From JAKALX01 sp964508715 (GTDB lineage Bacteria; Chloroflexota; Dehalococcoidia; Tepidiformales; Tepidiformaceae), in contig CAZDUX010000009.1 in NCBI GenBank assembly GCA_964508715.1, forward strand, positions 62,001 through 126,000: a stretch of 64,000 nucleotides of DNA. Direction: 5' to 3'. Under the pieces are notes generated by a model, which saw nothing but the letters and a program-made list of their open reading frames with translations, was not told the DNA's origin and did not search any database. Made by a program: the position numbers and the translations under genes. Numbering within the stretch: position 1 is the first letter of the stretch; each line of letters opens with the position of its first letter. Shown here in pieces: positions 1-8,436 of this stretch.

Positions 1-145
1 CTACCTCAGTGTCAGCATGTAGATGAACTTCCACGCAACACCGCCGGAACCAGGCGACCCCGCCCGGGCCCGGCGCCAGCCATCCAGCCCACCCCCACCC
101 TGGCGCTCACCACGCCAGAGCCCGTTCGCAGCCGCGGAGGTCGAA

Positions 146-1234
146 ATGCCCGTTACCGTCTATATCCCCACTCCCTTCCGACACCTCGTGGGCAATCGTG
201 CCAACGTCCGCGCAAGCGGTGCAACCGTCCGCGACGTGCTCCATGACCTCGATGCCCAGTTCCCGGGCTTCGAAGCCCAGATCGTCGACTCCACCGGCGA
301 CCTCGCCCGCCATATCAACATTTATGTGAATCAGGTCGAGATCGAGCATCTCCAGGGCGAAACCACACCCCTCGCCGACGGCGACGAACTGGCCGTCATC
401 CCCGCCCTCGCCGGTGGCGCCACGGCACTTACCCCCGAAATGGTGGAACGCTACAGCCGCCACCTCATCATGCCGCAGGTTGGCAGCGCCGGGCAGCGCA
501 AGATCATCGAAGGGAGCGTGCTCATCATCGGCGCCGGCGGCCTCGGCTCACCGGTAGCCCTCTACCTGGCCCTCGCCGGCGTCGGCAAGATCGGCATCGT
601 CGATTTCGATGTGGTTGACCGCACCAACCTCCAGCGCCAGATCCTTCATCAGACCGATGACATCGGGAAGTCCAAGGTGCAATCGGCCAGGGAGACGCTG
701 CTCGCCTACAACCCCAACGTCGAGGTCGTCACCCACGAAACACCGATCACCAGCGACAACGCAATGGAGATCCTCGCGCAGTACGACATGGTCGTGAACG
801 GCGCCGATAACTTCGCGACACGCTACCTCGTCAACGACGCCGCCTACCTCTTGAAGAAACCGCTCATCGATGGCTCCATCCTCATGTTCGACGGCCAGGC
901 GACAACCTACCTCCCGGGCCGCGGCTGCTACCGCTGCCTCTATCCCGCGCCCCCTCCCCCAGGCATGGTGCCGAGTTGCGCCGAAGCCGGCGTCCTCGGC
1001 GCAATGTGCGCCACCATCGGCAGCATCCAGGCGACCGAGGTCCTCAAGCTCATGCTCGGAATTGGCGAGCCCCTCGTGAACCGGCTCCTCCTCTACGACG
1101 CACTCTCCCTCGAAGCGCGTATCGTTAAGATCCGCCGCGATCCCGAGTGCCCGCTCTGCGGCGATAACCCGACCATCTTCGAACTCATCGACTACGAACA
1201 GTTCTGCGGCTCGCCAATCGGACACGAAGGCTAG
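146..1234 (+). CDS. MoaD/ThiS-like domain fused to a MoeB/ThiF E1-like adenylyltransferase
   Basis: A 362-residue fusion. Residues 1-91 are a beta-grasp sulfur-carrier domain ending in Gly90-Gly91. Residues 97-362 are an E1-like adenylating domain with the ATP/Rossmann motif GAGGLG (129-134) and two CxxC pairs (C261/C264 and C335/C338) that bind structural zinc in this family. MoeB/ThiF enzymes adenylate the C-terminal Gly of a carrier so that it can be converted to a thiocarboxylate. There is no C-terminal rhodanese domain. I chose the ATG preceded by a GGAGG; the reading frame stays open 41 codons further upstream, but that part is Pro/Arg-rich and looks non-coding. The next genes are a free carrier and a cysteine synthase, so the likely role is charging the carrier for cysteine synthesis. 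A molybdopterin or thiamine role remains possible. Confidence 0.9.
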   Translation: MPVTVYIPTPFRHLVGNRANVRASGATVRDVLHDLDAQFPGFEAQIVDSTGDLARHINIYVNQVEIEHLQGETTPLADGDELAVIPALAGGATALTPEMVERYSRHLIMPQVGSAGQRKIIEGSVLIIGAGGLGSPVALYLALAGVGKIGIVDFDVVDRTNLQRQILHQTDDIGKSKVQSARETLLAYNPNVEVVTHETPITSDNAMEILAQYDMVVNGADNFATRYLVNDAAYLLKKPLIDGSILMFDGQATTYLPGRGCYRCLYPAPPPPGMVPSCAEAGVLGAMCATIGSIQATEVLKLMLGIGEPLVNRLLLYDALSLEARIVKIRRDPECPLCGDNPTIFELIDYEQFCGSPIGHEG

Positions 1235-1244
1235 CCGCTCCCCA

Positions 1245-1272
1245 GGGAGAAGCCGCCCAACCGGCTTCTCCC
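1245..1272 (+). other. Perfect 11-bp inverted repeat between the E1-like gene and the carrier gene
   Basis: GGGAGAAGCCG and CGGCTTCTCCC are exact complements separated by a 6-nt loop. The hairpin begins 10 bases after the stop codon of the fusion gene and ends 32 bases before the carrier gene. The bases that follow are C-rich with no T-run, so it does not look like a standard intrinsic terminator. It may set relative expression or mRNA stability within the operon. Confidence 0.6.
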
Positions 1273-1304
1273 CCAACCATCTCTTTCAGACAGGACTACT
1301 ACCT

Positions 1305-1601
1305 ATGACTGCCCCTGCGACTCCCACCATCAATGTCCGTGTGACCGCCGTCCTCCAGAAACTGACCGGCGGACAGAAGACCGTGGAAGCCACGGGCGAG
1401 AACGTCGAACAGGTCATCGAAGACCTCGAGGCGCGCTACCCCGGATTCCGGCCCCAGCTCTATGGCGATGATGGCAAGCTCCACCGCTTCGTGAACATCT
1501 ACCTCAACGACGAGGACATCCGCTACACCGGTGGCGTCGCAACGGCGATCAAGCCCGGCGACGTCCTCGACATCCTGCCGGCCCTCGCCGGCGGCGCCTG
1601 A
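1305..1601 (+). CDS. cysO: MoaD/ThiS-family sulfur carrier, CysO-like
   Basis: A 98-residue beta-grasp protein, closely similar to the N-terminal domain of the preceding fusion: both end their core with an LPALAGGA- or IPALAGGA-type tail. In Mycobacterium tuberculosis, CysO carries sulfide as a C-terminal thiocarboxylate to the cysteine synthase CysM. The neighbouring E1 enzyme and synthase fit that pathway. The tail is unusual: the diglycine (96-97) is followed by a final Ala98 instead of ending the protein. Thiocarboxylate formation needs a free C-terminal Gly, so a protease would have to remove this residue, as the JAMM protease QbsD does for QbsE. No JAMM protease gene is visible in the window. 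Confidence 0.85.
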   Translation: MTAPATPTINVRVTAVLQKLTGGQKTVEATGENVEQVIEDLEARYPGFRPQLYGDDGKLHRFVNIYLNDEDIRYTGGVATAIKPGDVLDILPALAGGA

Positions 1602-1609
1602 GGCCCCGG

Positions 1610-2554
1610 ATGACCCTCTACCACTCGGTCCTCGAGCTCATCGGCAACACGCCCCTGGTGGAGCTCCGCTCGTTCGCTCCCCGCCCCGATATCCACATCT
1701 ATGCCAAGCTCGAAGGCCAGAACCCCGGCGGCTCCGTGAAGGACCGCATCGCGAAATACATGATCGAGTCGGCCGAGAAAACCGGCGCCCTCCAGCCCGG
1801 CGACTCCATCCTCGAACCCACATCCGGAAATACCGGGATCGGCCTCGCGATGATTGGGCGCGTCAAGGGCTACAAGGTCATCTGCGTCATGCCCGAAAAC
1901 GTCAGCGAGGAGCGCACCCAGCTCCTCCGCGCCTTCGGGGCCGAGATCATCTACACCCCCGGCGAGCTCGGCTCGAACGGCGCCATCGCCCACGCCAAGG
2001 AGATCGTGGCCGCGAACCCCGGCAAATACTACTTCCCCTACCAATACGGCAACGACGCCAACCCCCGCGCCCACTACGAGACAACCGGGCCCGAAATCCT
2101 CCGTGACCTCCCGCAGACGACCGTGTTCGTCGCCGGCCTGGGCACAGGCGGAACGCTCACGGGCACGGGCCGCTACCTCAAGGATCAGAACCCCGCCATC
2201 AAGGTCATCGCCGCGGCACCCCACCCCGGCGACGCCGTCCAGGGCCTCCGAGCCCTCGAAGATGGCTTCATCCCGCCGATCTTCGATGAGACAGTGCTCG
2301 ACGGGAAGATCGTCGTCGATAGCGCATCCAGCTTCGCCATGTCGAAAGAGCTTACCCACCGCGAAGGGCTCTTCGTTGGCGTGAGCTGCGGCTCCGTCGT
2401 CAAGGCTGCACTCAAGGTCGCCGAACGCCTCGAAGGCGAGCAACACCTCGTCTGCCTCCTCGCCGATGGCGGCTGGAAGTACCTCAGCTCCAACCTCTGG
2501 ACAACCAACTGGGAAGACCAGCCCGAGGACGTCGAAAGCAAGATCTGGTGGTAG
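1610..2554 (+). CDS. cysM: PLP-dependent cysteine synthase, CysM type
   Basis: A 314-residue fold-type II PLP enzyme. Lys44 in GGSVKDR is the expected Schiff-base lysine, PTSGNTG is the substrate-carboxylate loop, and GTGGTLTGTGR is the phosphate-binding loop. It starts 8 bases after the carrier gene, so it is in the same operon. The context suggests the protein-bound thiocarboxylate route, in which the enzyme uses O-phosphoserine or O-acetylserine and takes sulfur from the carrier. The C-terminus is extended and Trp-rich, ending WW; the C-terminal tail of mycobacterial CysM closes the active site, so a similar role is possible. Family assignment is secure. The choice of donor and acceptor is inferred from the neighbours. 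Confidence 0.9.
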   Translation: MTLYHSVLELIGNTPLVELRSFAPRPDIHIYAKLEGQNPGGSVKDRIAKYMIESAEKTGALQPGDSILEPTSGNTGIGLAMIGRVKGYKVICVMPENVSEERTQLLRAFGAEIIYTPGELGSNGAIAHAKEIVAANPGKYYFPYQYGNDANPRAHYETTGPEILRDLPQTTVFVAGLGTGGTLTGTGRYLKDQNPAIKVIAAAPHPGDAVQGLRALEDGFIPPIFDETVLDGKIVVDSASSFAMSKELTHREGLFVGVSCGSVVKAALKVAERLEGEQHLVCLLADGGWKYLSSNLWTTNWEDQPEDVESKIWW

Positions 2555-2633
2555 CCGCTCACTCGCCCCGCCAACGAACCAGCGGCCCACCCGGCGATTC
2601 GCAATAACGCACGCCCGACTCTAGGATCGGCAC

Positions 2634-3440
2634 GTGACCGACGACGCTCGCTGGCGTCCGCCAGCCGGACTCCCCCGCCTCCCCGTGGACCAGCCCGCCC
2701 ATGGCGAGTGGGGCAAGGCGCCCCCAAACGCCGACGAACGTGAATTCCTCACCGGGCCGCGAACCCGCGGCTCCGAGTTCCTTCGCGTGGTCCGCATCGG
2801 GCGGGAACTCATCCGGGGGTTTCGTGCCCTCCACTTCGTCGGCCCGTGCGTCACCGTCTTCGGCTCAGCACGCTTCGGCGAGGGCCACCCCTACTACGAA
2901 CTCGGCCGTCGCATCGGTGGCGAGATCTCCCAGGCCGGGTTCACCGTGATGACTGGTGGCGGCCCCGGCCTCATGGAGGCCGCCAACCGGGGTGCACGTG
3001 AAGATGGCGGCCGGAGCGTCGGCTGCAACATCCGCCTCCCCCACGAACAGATGCCCAACCCCTACCTCGATACCTTCGTCGAGTTCAACTACTTCTTCGT
3101 CCGCAAGGTCATGCTCGCCAAGTACTCCTACGCGTTCATCGCACTTCCCGGCGGATTCGGCACGCTCGATGAACTCTTCGAAATCGCAACGCTCATCCAG
3201 ACCGGGAAGATCCGCAACTTCCCCTGCGTGCTGATGGGTGTCGAGTTCTGGCAGCCCCTTGTCGAGTTCATGCGTCAAAACCTCGTCGGCCTCGGGACCA
3301 TCGACGCTGAAGACCTCGACCGCCTCACACTCACCGACGACCCCGCGCATGCCGCTGCGCTCGTCCGCGAGACAGCCATGCGGAAGTTCGGCCTTACCTA
3401 CACAAGGCGGCTCCAGCGGCGGCCCTGGCTCTTCGAGTAA
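2634..3440 (+). CDS. LOG-family protein (TIGR00730-type Rossmann fold)
   Basis: A 268-residue protein with the family's signature nucleotide-binding elements: GGGPGLMEAANRGA in the middle and PGGFGTLDE about 40 residues later. Characterised LOG proteins hydrolyse nucleoside 5-prime-monophosphates to base and ribose 5-phosphate (cytokinin activation in plants and some bacteria). In most bacteria the physiological substrate is unknown. The start is a GTG about 80 bases after cysM, with no strong ribosome-binding site. The N-terminal 40 residues are Pro/Arg-rich and could be partly untranslated. It converges with the DUF488 gene with only 12 bases between them. Confidence 0.85.
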   Translation: MTDDARWRPPAGLPRLPVDQPAHGEWGKAPPNADEREFLTGPRTRGSEFLRVVRIGRELIRGFRALHFVGPCVTVFGSARFGEGHPYYELGRRIGGEISQAGFTVMTGGGPGLMEAANRGAREDGGRSVGCNIRLPHEQMPNPYLDTFVEFNYFFVRKVMLAKYSYAFIALPGGFGTLDELFEIATLIQTGKIRNFPCVLMGVEFWQPLVEFMRQNLVGLGTIDAEDLDRLTLTDDPAHAAALVRETAMRKFGLTYTRRLQRRPWLFE

Positions 3441-3452
3441 AAACGCACAGGC

Positions 3453-3989
3453 TCACCCTCCCTCCTCGTCAGGAGGCGGATAGGTGACCTGCCCATCCAC
3501 CACCCGCGCAAACGCAGTCATCGTGTGCGGTCGCGCAGCCCGCGGCGACGTGATGTCCGCCGTCTCGATTCCGCGGGCGAGCAGCGCATCGGCCACGAGC
3601 GAGCGGTGGCAGCGGAACGGGTTCCCCTCCGCACACATCAGGGCCACGCACTCCCGGCTCGCCCGCTCAATCACCTTTTCGAGTGCGGAAGCGAACGCCT
3701 CGGTCTGCATGTAATCCGCGTAGCCACGGAAGCTCGCGTTATGCCAGCCGCCGTTTGGCGAATCCTTCCGGGCATGGCGCAGTCCGCCAAGTTCCGGAAT
3801 GTGCACGTAGGCGATGCCCGCATCCGCAAGTGAGCCCGCGAGAGCACCCGCTTCGAACTGCGGATTATGGCGCGACCGCGGGACCGTCCGGATATCACCG
3901 AGCGTGTCCACCGCGTGGCCAACGAGCATCGCGATGAACTCCGCACCCGAACGGGTAGAGTGCCCGATAGTGTAAATCCGGCCCGTCAT
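3453..3989 (-). CDS. DUF488 family protein
   Basis: A 178-residue protein starting TGRIYTIGHSTR and carrying the conserved CAEGNPFRCHRSLVAD segment, which is diagnostic of DUF488. The paired Cys residues, CHR and the conserved Arg/Asp near the N-terminus suggest a metal or nucleic-acid role, but the function is not established. I placed the start at an internal ATG preceded by a strong GGGGGAGGCGAG site instead of the ATG seven codons upstream. Confidence 0.85.
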   Translation of the reverse strand: MTGRIYTIGHSTRSGAEFIAMLVGHAVDTLGDIRTVPRSRHNPQFEAGALAGSLADAGIAYVHIPELGGLRHARKDSPNGGWHNASFRGYADYMQTEAFASALEKVIERASRECVALMCAEGNPFRCHRSLVADALLARGIETADITSPRAARPHTMTAFARVVDGQVTYPPPDEEGG

Positions 3990-4145
3990 CTCGCCTCCCC
4001 CCGGCTTCATCAGGTACAGGCCCCTTGCCCGACCCGCCCTACGCCGCTACGGTCACACTTTGCGATCCGTTCGTCCATCGACGGGAGTCGTAGAACGTAG
4101 TACGAATCCCATACGAAGCCTCGCGCGAGGCAGGGGTGACACCGC

Positions 4146-6185
4146 ATGCCAGTTCCGCCCGGATCCGGGCCCCAGTTCACGCCTGCCACCGACCGCCGGG
4201 GCCGCGTCTCCCGCTACCGTGTCGAGCTCCCCCACGCCGGAATCGTCGAAACCGAACGCGGACGCTTCGAAGCCACGGAGTACGCCGAAAAACGCACCGG
4301 GCTCAAGGGCCGCTGGCTCGCCGTCCGCGACGTCATCCTTGGGACAACGCTCGCAAGCCACCGGCTCGAGGGCGAACGCCTCAGCAAGATCAAGGCACTC
4401 GCCGTCTTCTCGTCCGATGCCATCTCCTCCGTCGCCTACGCACCCCAGGAGATCATCCTCGTCCTCATGCTCGCCGGGACAGGCGCGATCAAATGGTCGC
4501 TGCCCGTTGCCGGGGCAATCACCATCCTCCTTGCCATCGTCGTGGCCAGCTACCGGCAAACCGTCCGCGCCTACCCCCGCGGTGGCGGCTCCTACATCGT
4601 CGCACACGAAAACATCGGAGCATTCGCCGGGCTCATGGCGGCCGCCGCGCTCCTCACCGACTACGTCCTCACTGTCTCGGTGTCCGTCGCCTCCGGTATC
4701 GATGCACTCTCCTCACTCAATGCCGACTTCCGGCCGTTCGCCGTCCCCCTCGCGATCGCCGTCGTGGGGATCGTCGCATTGATCAACCTTCGCGGCGTCA
4801 GCGAGTCGGGGACGATCTTCGCAATCCCCACGTACGCGTTCATCTTCCTCCTCGCCGGCGCCATCTTTTGGGGGCTCGGCAAGGTCCTCTTCGGAGGCGA
4901 GAACGTCCTTCACGCCAGCGCCCCGCGCGAACCGTTGCCCGCGGCGGAGGCGCTCGGGCTCGCACTCATCCTGCGTTCGTTTGCGAGCGGCTGCAGTGCC
5001 ATGACAGGCATCGAAGCGATCTCGGATGGAGTCCAGGCGTTCCGGCAGCCCGCCGCAAAAAACGCGCAGCAAACACTCCTCGCCATGGGGATCATCCTCG
5101 GAACGTTGTTCCTGGGCTCAACACTCATGGCCCGCCACCTCGGGATCGTGCCAAACGAAGACAACACGCTCCTCGCCCAGCTCGGCGAATATACCTACGG
5201 CGAGGGAAGCTTCCTCTTTGGCTTCATGCAGATCATGACCGCCGGGATCCTCTTCCTTGCAGCGAACACCGCCTTCGCCGATTTTCCGCGGCTCTCCGCC
5301 ATCCTTGCCCGCGACGGCTACATGCCGCGAATCTTCCACGCCCGTGGCAACCGCCTCGTGTTCAGCTACGGCATCATGGTGCTCGCCGGGCTTGCCATGC
5401 TCCTGCTCACCGCCTTCGACGCCAAGACCACGCGCCTCATCCCGCTCTACGCCCTCGGCGTCTTCCTCTCGTTCACACTTAGCCAGACGGGCATGGTCCG
5501 GCGCTGGATACGCCTCAAGGAAACGGGCTGGCGCGTCGCAGCCATCGTCAACGGCATCGGCGCAATAACCACCTTCCTCGTCCTCATCATCATCCTCGAA
5601 GCCAAGTTCCTCCACGGCGCATGGATCGTCTGCCTGCTGATCCCCATCCTCGCCGGCACAGCGATGCTCATCGGCCGCTTCTACCACAACCTCAAGCGAA
5701 ACCTCCACGTCTCGCCCGATGCCGTCCTCGACCTCAAACCGCGCGGCGAATCACGCATCCCTGTCCTCGTACCCGTCGAGGACATCAACCTCGCAATCGT
5801 CATGACGCTCGGTGCAGCCTGCGAACGCTCCCGCGATGTCACGGCTGTCCATGTGATGGTCGACCCCGACGAACGCTCAACGGTCGAAGAACGCTGGGCC
5901 CGGCAGTTCCCCGAGATCCCCCTCGTGGTCATCGATTCCCCCTTCCGCACCGTCTCCGACCCGATCGCCGCCTACATCGAAGACCGGCTCAGGCAGGCCC
6001 CCCACGAAGTGACCGTGATCGTGCCATTGCTCGAGGTCCAGCATTGGTACCAGCGCCCGCTCGTCAACCAGAGCCTCAAGCGGCTGAACAAGATGCTTCA
6101 CCGCAGGGGACGAGTCTCTGTCGTCGTCTACCCGTTCAACGCCGGTTCGCGGCGACGGCGAGCCACCGCAGGCCAGGCCGGCTGA
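4146..6185 (+). CDS. APC-superfamily amino-acid permease with a cytosolic C-terminal domain
   Basis: A 679-residue membrane protein. After about 80 hydrophilic residues there are roughly 12 hydrophobic segments in residues 85-520, with the TM1-like element SSDAISSVAYAPQEI typical of APC-type transporters. The last 150 residues are soluble; they begin ILVPVEDINLA-like and contain alternating hydrophobic strands, which suggests a universal-stress-protein-like regulatory domain. The transported compound cannot be read from the sequence. The gene stands alone between DUF488 and a phosphatase gene. Confidence 0.85.
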   Translation: MPVPPGSGPQFTPATDRRGRVSRYRVELPHAGIVETERGRFEATEYAEKRTGLKGRWLAVRDVILGTTLASHRLEGERLSKIKALAVFSSDAISSVAYAPQEIILVLMLAGTGAIKWSLPVAGAITILLAIVVASYRQTVRAYPRGGGSYIVAHENIGAFAGLMAAAALLTDYVLTVSVSVASGIDALSSLNADFRPFAVPLAIAVVGIVALINLRGVSESGTIFAIPTYAFIFLLAGAIFWGLGKVLFGGENVLHASAPREPLPAAEALGLALILRSFASGCSAMTGIEAISDGVQAFRQPAAKNAQQTLLAMGIILGTLFLGSTLMARHLGIVPNEDNTLLAQLGEYTYGEGSFLFGFMQIMTAGILFLAANTAFADFPRLSAILARDGYMPRIFHARGNRLVFSYGIMVLAGLAMLLLTAFDAKTTRLIPLYALGVFLSFTLSQTGMVRRWIRLKETGWRVAAIVNGIGAITTFLVLIIILEAKFLHGAWIVCLLIPILAGTAMLIGRFYHNLKRNLHVSPDAVLDLKPRGESRIPVLVPVEDINLAIVMTLGAACERSRDVTAVHVMVDPDERSTVEERWARQFPEIPLVVIDSPFRTVSDPIAAYIEDRLRQAPHEVTVIVPLLEVQHWYQRPLVNQSLKRLNKMLHRRGRVSVVVYPFNAGSRRRRATAGQAG

Positions 6186-6274
6186 CCTCCGGCTCGCATC
6201 CCGGTGCCCAGAGGCGCCAATCGTCGCTCCAACCAAAGTGACCGGCCGGGCCCGGCAGGGTAGGCTTGGTGCCC

Positions 6275-6883
6275 ATGACCATCTACCTGGTTCGCCACGG
6301 GCAGGCCGCCGCGGGCGTAGAAGATCTCGATCCCGGCCTCTCCGAACTGGGCCACCGCCAGGCTCGCGTCACGGGAGACGCACTGAAAGCCGTCCACGGC
6401 GGTGCGCTCATCGTCTCACCACTGCGGCGGACACGTGAGACCGCCGGCCCTATCGCCGCCAGACTCGCTCTCGAACCCCGGATCCGGGAAGAAGTCGCAG
6501 AGGTTTTCGATCCCTCGAGCCCGGCCGAAACGCGGCGGGCCATGATCGGACCATTCATGGCCGGCCGCTGGAGCGAACAGGACGAGGCGCTCCAGGCATG
6601 GCGCACCCGCGCCATCGAGACCATCCGCGCCCTTGGCCTCGAGTGGGCAGACCGTAACCGCGACGTCATCATCGTCTCGCACTATGTGGCCATCTGTGCC
6701 GCGATTGGCGAAGCCCTGGGCGACGACCGCGTTGTGCCGGCCCCTATCGCCAACTGCTCCATCACCACCATCGAGGCAACCACCGGGAAGCTCCGCCTCA
6801 TCGAGGCAGGGAGCACCACACACCTCGGCGATGAACTCGTCACCGGCGTCTCATCAGCACTGTTCGGGCCCGCCGCCCGTTAG
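6275..6883 (+). CDS. Histidine phosphatase superfamily protein (SixA/GpmB-like)
   Basis: A 202-residue protein with the catalytic RHGQ near the N-terminus (His8 would form the phosphohistidine), a downstream SPLRRTRETA motif, and SHY towards the C-terminus giving the second His. These residues make an active branch-1 histidine phosphatase likely. The substrate could be a phosphoprotein, a sugar phosphate or another small phosphate ester. I chose the ATG; TTG and GTG codons lie just upstream in frame. Its stop overlaps the stop of the convergent acyl-CoA synthetase gene by four bases. Confidence 0.85.
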   Translation: MTIYLVRHGQAAAGVEDLDPGLSELGHRQARVTGDALKAVHGGALIVSPLRRTRETAGPIAARLALEPRIREEVAEVFDPSSPAETRRAMIGPFMAGRWSEQDEALQAWRTRAIETIRALGLEWADRNRDVIIVSHYVAICAAIGEALGDDRVVPAPIANCSITTIEATTGKLRLIEAGSTTHLGDELVTGVSSALFGPAAR

Positions 6884-8301
6884 CCTGCCACGCTCAGGCG
6901 GCCCATCGCGAAGGCGGCACGCTCAACGCTCCCGTAGACCGCCACACCCTTCGCAACGAAGTCATCACGCACGCTGTCGATGAGGGCGCGGTGACCGGCA
7001 TCGTTCGTCTCGGTTGGCCCAAGCACCACGGCAACAGGCTTCTCCGCGCCGGCCGCGATCGCCGCCAGCCGGTTGCACGCGTGCCGGAGCCGCTCCCCGG
7101 CATCGGGCCGCCCGAGGAACCAGTCCTCCCCCACATTCGCGATGGCCACGTCGTAGGCATCACTCGCAAGCATCAGCTCGAGGAGACCGTTCGAGGAGAG
7201 ACCGCTCCCCGCGAGAATCGACTGGTCCACCGGGTTCCCAACCCAGTCGGCCAGCGCCGGCGCCTTCTCCCGCACCCTCTCGCGGACATCGGCCGGGAGA
7301 GGCACGACATCGAGTCCGTTCTCCTCGCACGCATCCGCCGATTGGACGCTCCGGCCGCCACCCCCGCCAACCACCGCCACCCGTCGGCCACGGGGCTTGG
7401 AGAGTAACGAGGCCCCGGTCATCAGGTCGAGCAACTGTTCCTGGTTGCGCGCCTCGATCGCCCCTGCCTGCTTCAGCACCGTTGACCACAGGTCCGCCGC
7501 CCCGGCGATAGCCGCGGTGTGCGATGCAGCCGAGCGCGCCCCCGCCTTTGTACGCCCTGCCTTGTGGATAATCACCGTCTTCCGCGCCGCCGCTGCCTGC
7601 AGCCCCTCGAAAAAGCCCCGGCCATCCAGCACACCTTCGACATACGCACCGATGACAGCCGTCTCATCATCATCGGCGAGGTAACGGAGCATCTCCCCCG
7701 GCGTGATATCCATGCCGTTGCCGTAGTTCGCGACCTTGCCGAAGCGCAGTCCCCGGAACGAGCCCCGGATGATGACCTCGACAGCGTTGTTCCCGCTCTG
7801 GCTGAGGAACGCCGTATGGCCCCCCGCCTGTGGCAGGTCAGGGCGAAAGGAGATCCCCGCCACCGGGTGATAGAGCCCCATCCCGTTGGGGCCAAGGATG
7901 CGGACGCCAGCCTCCGCCGCCTTCCGCGCAATCTCGTGTTCGAGCGCAGTCGCCTCCTCGTCACCCGTTTCGCTCAGCCGCCCTGTAAACAGGTGCAGGA
8001 AACGCACCGATCGCCCGGGGCACTGGGCGATGAGATCGAGGACACCGCTCGCAGGTATGCAGGAGATCACGAGGTCTGCATCGCCCGGTACCGTAGCAAG
8101 AGACGGGTACGCCTTGTAGCCCGCGATCTCAGCCGCTTTCGGGTTGATCGGATAAACCGGCCCCGCAAACCCGAACTCCTTGAGCGAACGCACGTAGTCG
8201 TGCCCGGCACTGTCGGCATTGGTGGAAGCCCCGGCCACGGCGACACTCCGTGGGCGGAACAGGAGATCGAGATCAGGTCCGGAATTTGCTGAGCCAGTCA
8301 C
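6880..8301 (-). CDS. Acyl-CoA synthetase (ADP-forming), alpha-subunit-type CoA-binding protein
   Basis: A 473-residue protein built as an N-terminal CoA-binding Rossmann domain (SVAVAGAS at about 17-24) followed by two succinyl-CoA-synthetase-like flavodoxin domains. SHTAAIAG supplies the His that is transiently phosphorylated in this family. The ATP-grasp beta part that completes the enzyme is missing from the protein and from its neighbours, so it must be encoded elsewhere or the protein acts differently. The start is GTG. Typical substrates are acetyl-CoA or other short acyl-CoAs, with ATP formed from ADP. The specific acyl group is unknown. Confidence 0.8.
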   Translation of the reverse strand: MTGSANSGPDLDLLFRPRSVAVAGASTNADSAGHDYVRSLKEFGFAGPVYPINPKAAEIAGYKAYPSLATVPGDADLVISCIPASGVLDLIAQCPGRSVRFLHLFTGRLSETGDEEATALEHEIARKAAEAGVRILGPNGMGLYHPVAGISFRPDLPQAGGHTAFLSQSGNNAVEVIIRGSFRGLRFGKVANYGNGMDITPGEMLRYLADDDETAVIGAYVEGVLDGRGFFEGLQAAAARKTVIIHKAGRTKAGARSAASHTAAIAGAADLWSTVLKQAGAIEARNQEQLLDLMTGASLLSKPRGRRVAVVGGGGGRSVQSADACEENGLDVVPLPADVRERVREKAPALADWVGNPVDQSILAGSGLSSNGLLELMLASDAYDVAIANVGEDWFLGRPDAGERLRHACNRLAAIAAGAEKPVAVVLGPTETNDAGHRALIDSVRDDFVAKGVAVYGSVERAAFAMGRLSVAG

Positions 8302-8436
8302 GTCCGCGATTGTCGAGTCTCGTCCCCCGAATGTCGATCACCCCCGGTTAGGCAGGAAGAAAAGGGGCCATCCTGTGCTCTAGACGAATAAATATCGTGA
8401 TGCGATGGTAGAACTCTCACGTACACGGAAGGGTTC

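Noticed and set aside
4050..4140. A possible tRNA-like sequence before the permease gene
   Set aside because: No cloverleaf could be drawn and no TTCGA-type loop with matching stems is present.
7562..7571. TTGTGGATAA, a match to the DnaA-box consensus
   Set aside because: A single copy inside the coding sequence of the acyl-CoA synthetase subunit, with no cluster around it, so not evidence for an origin.
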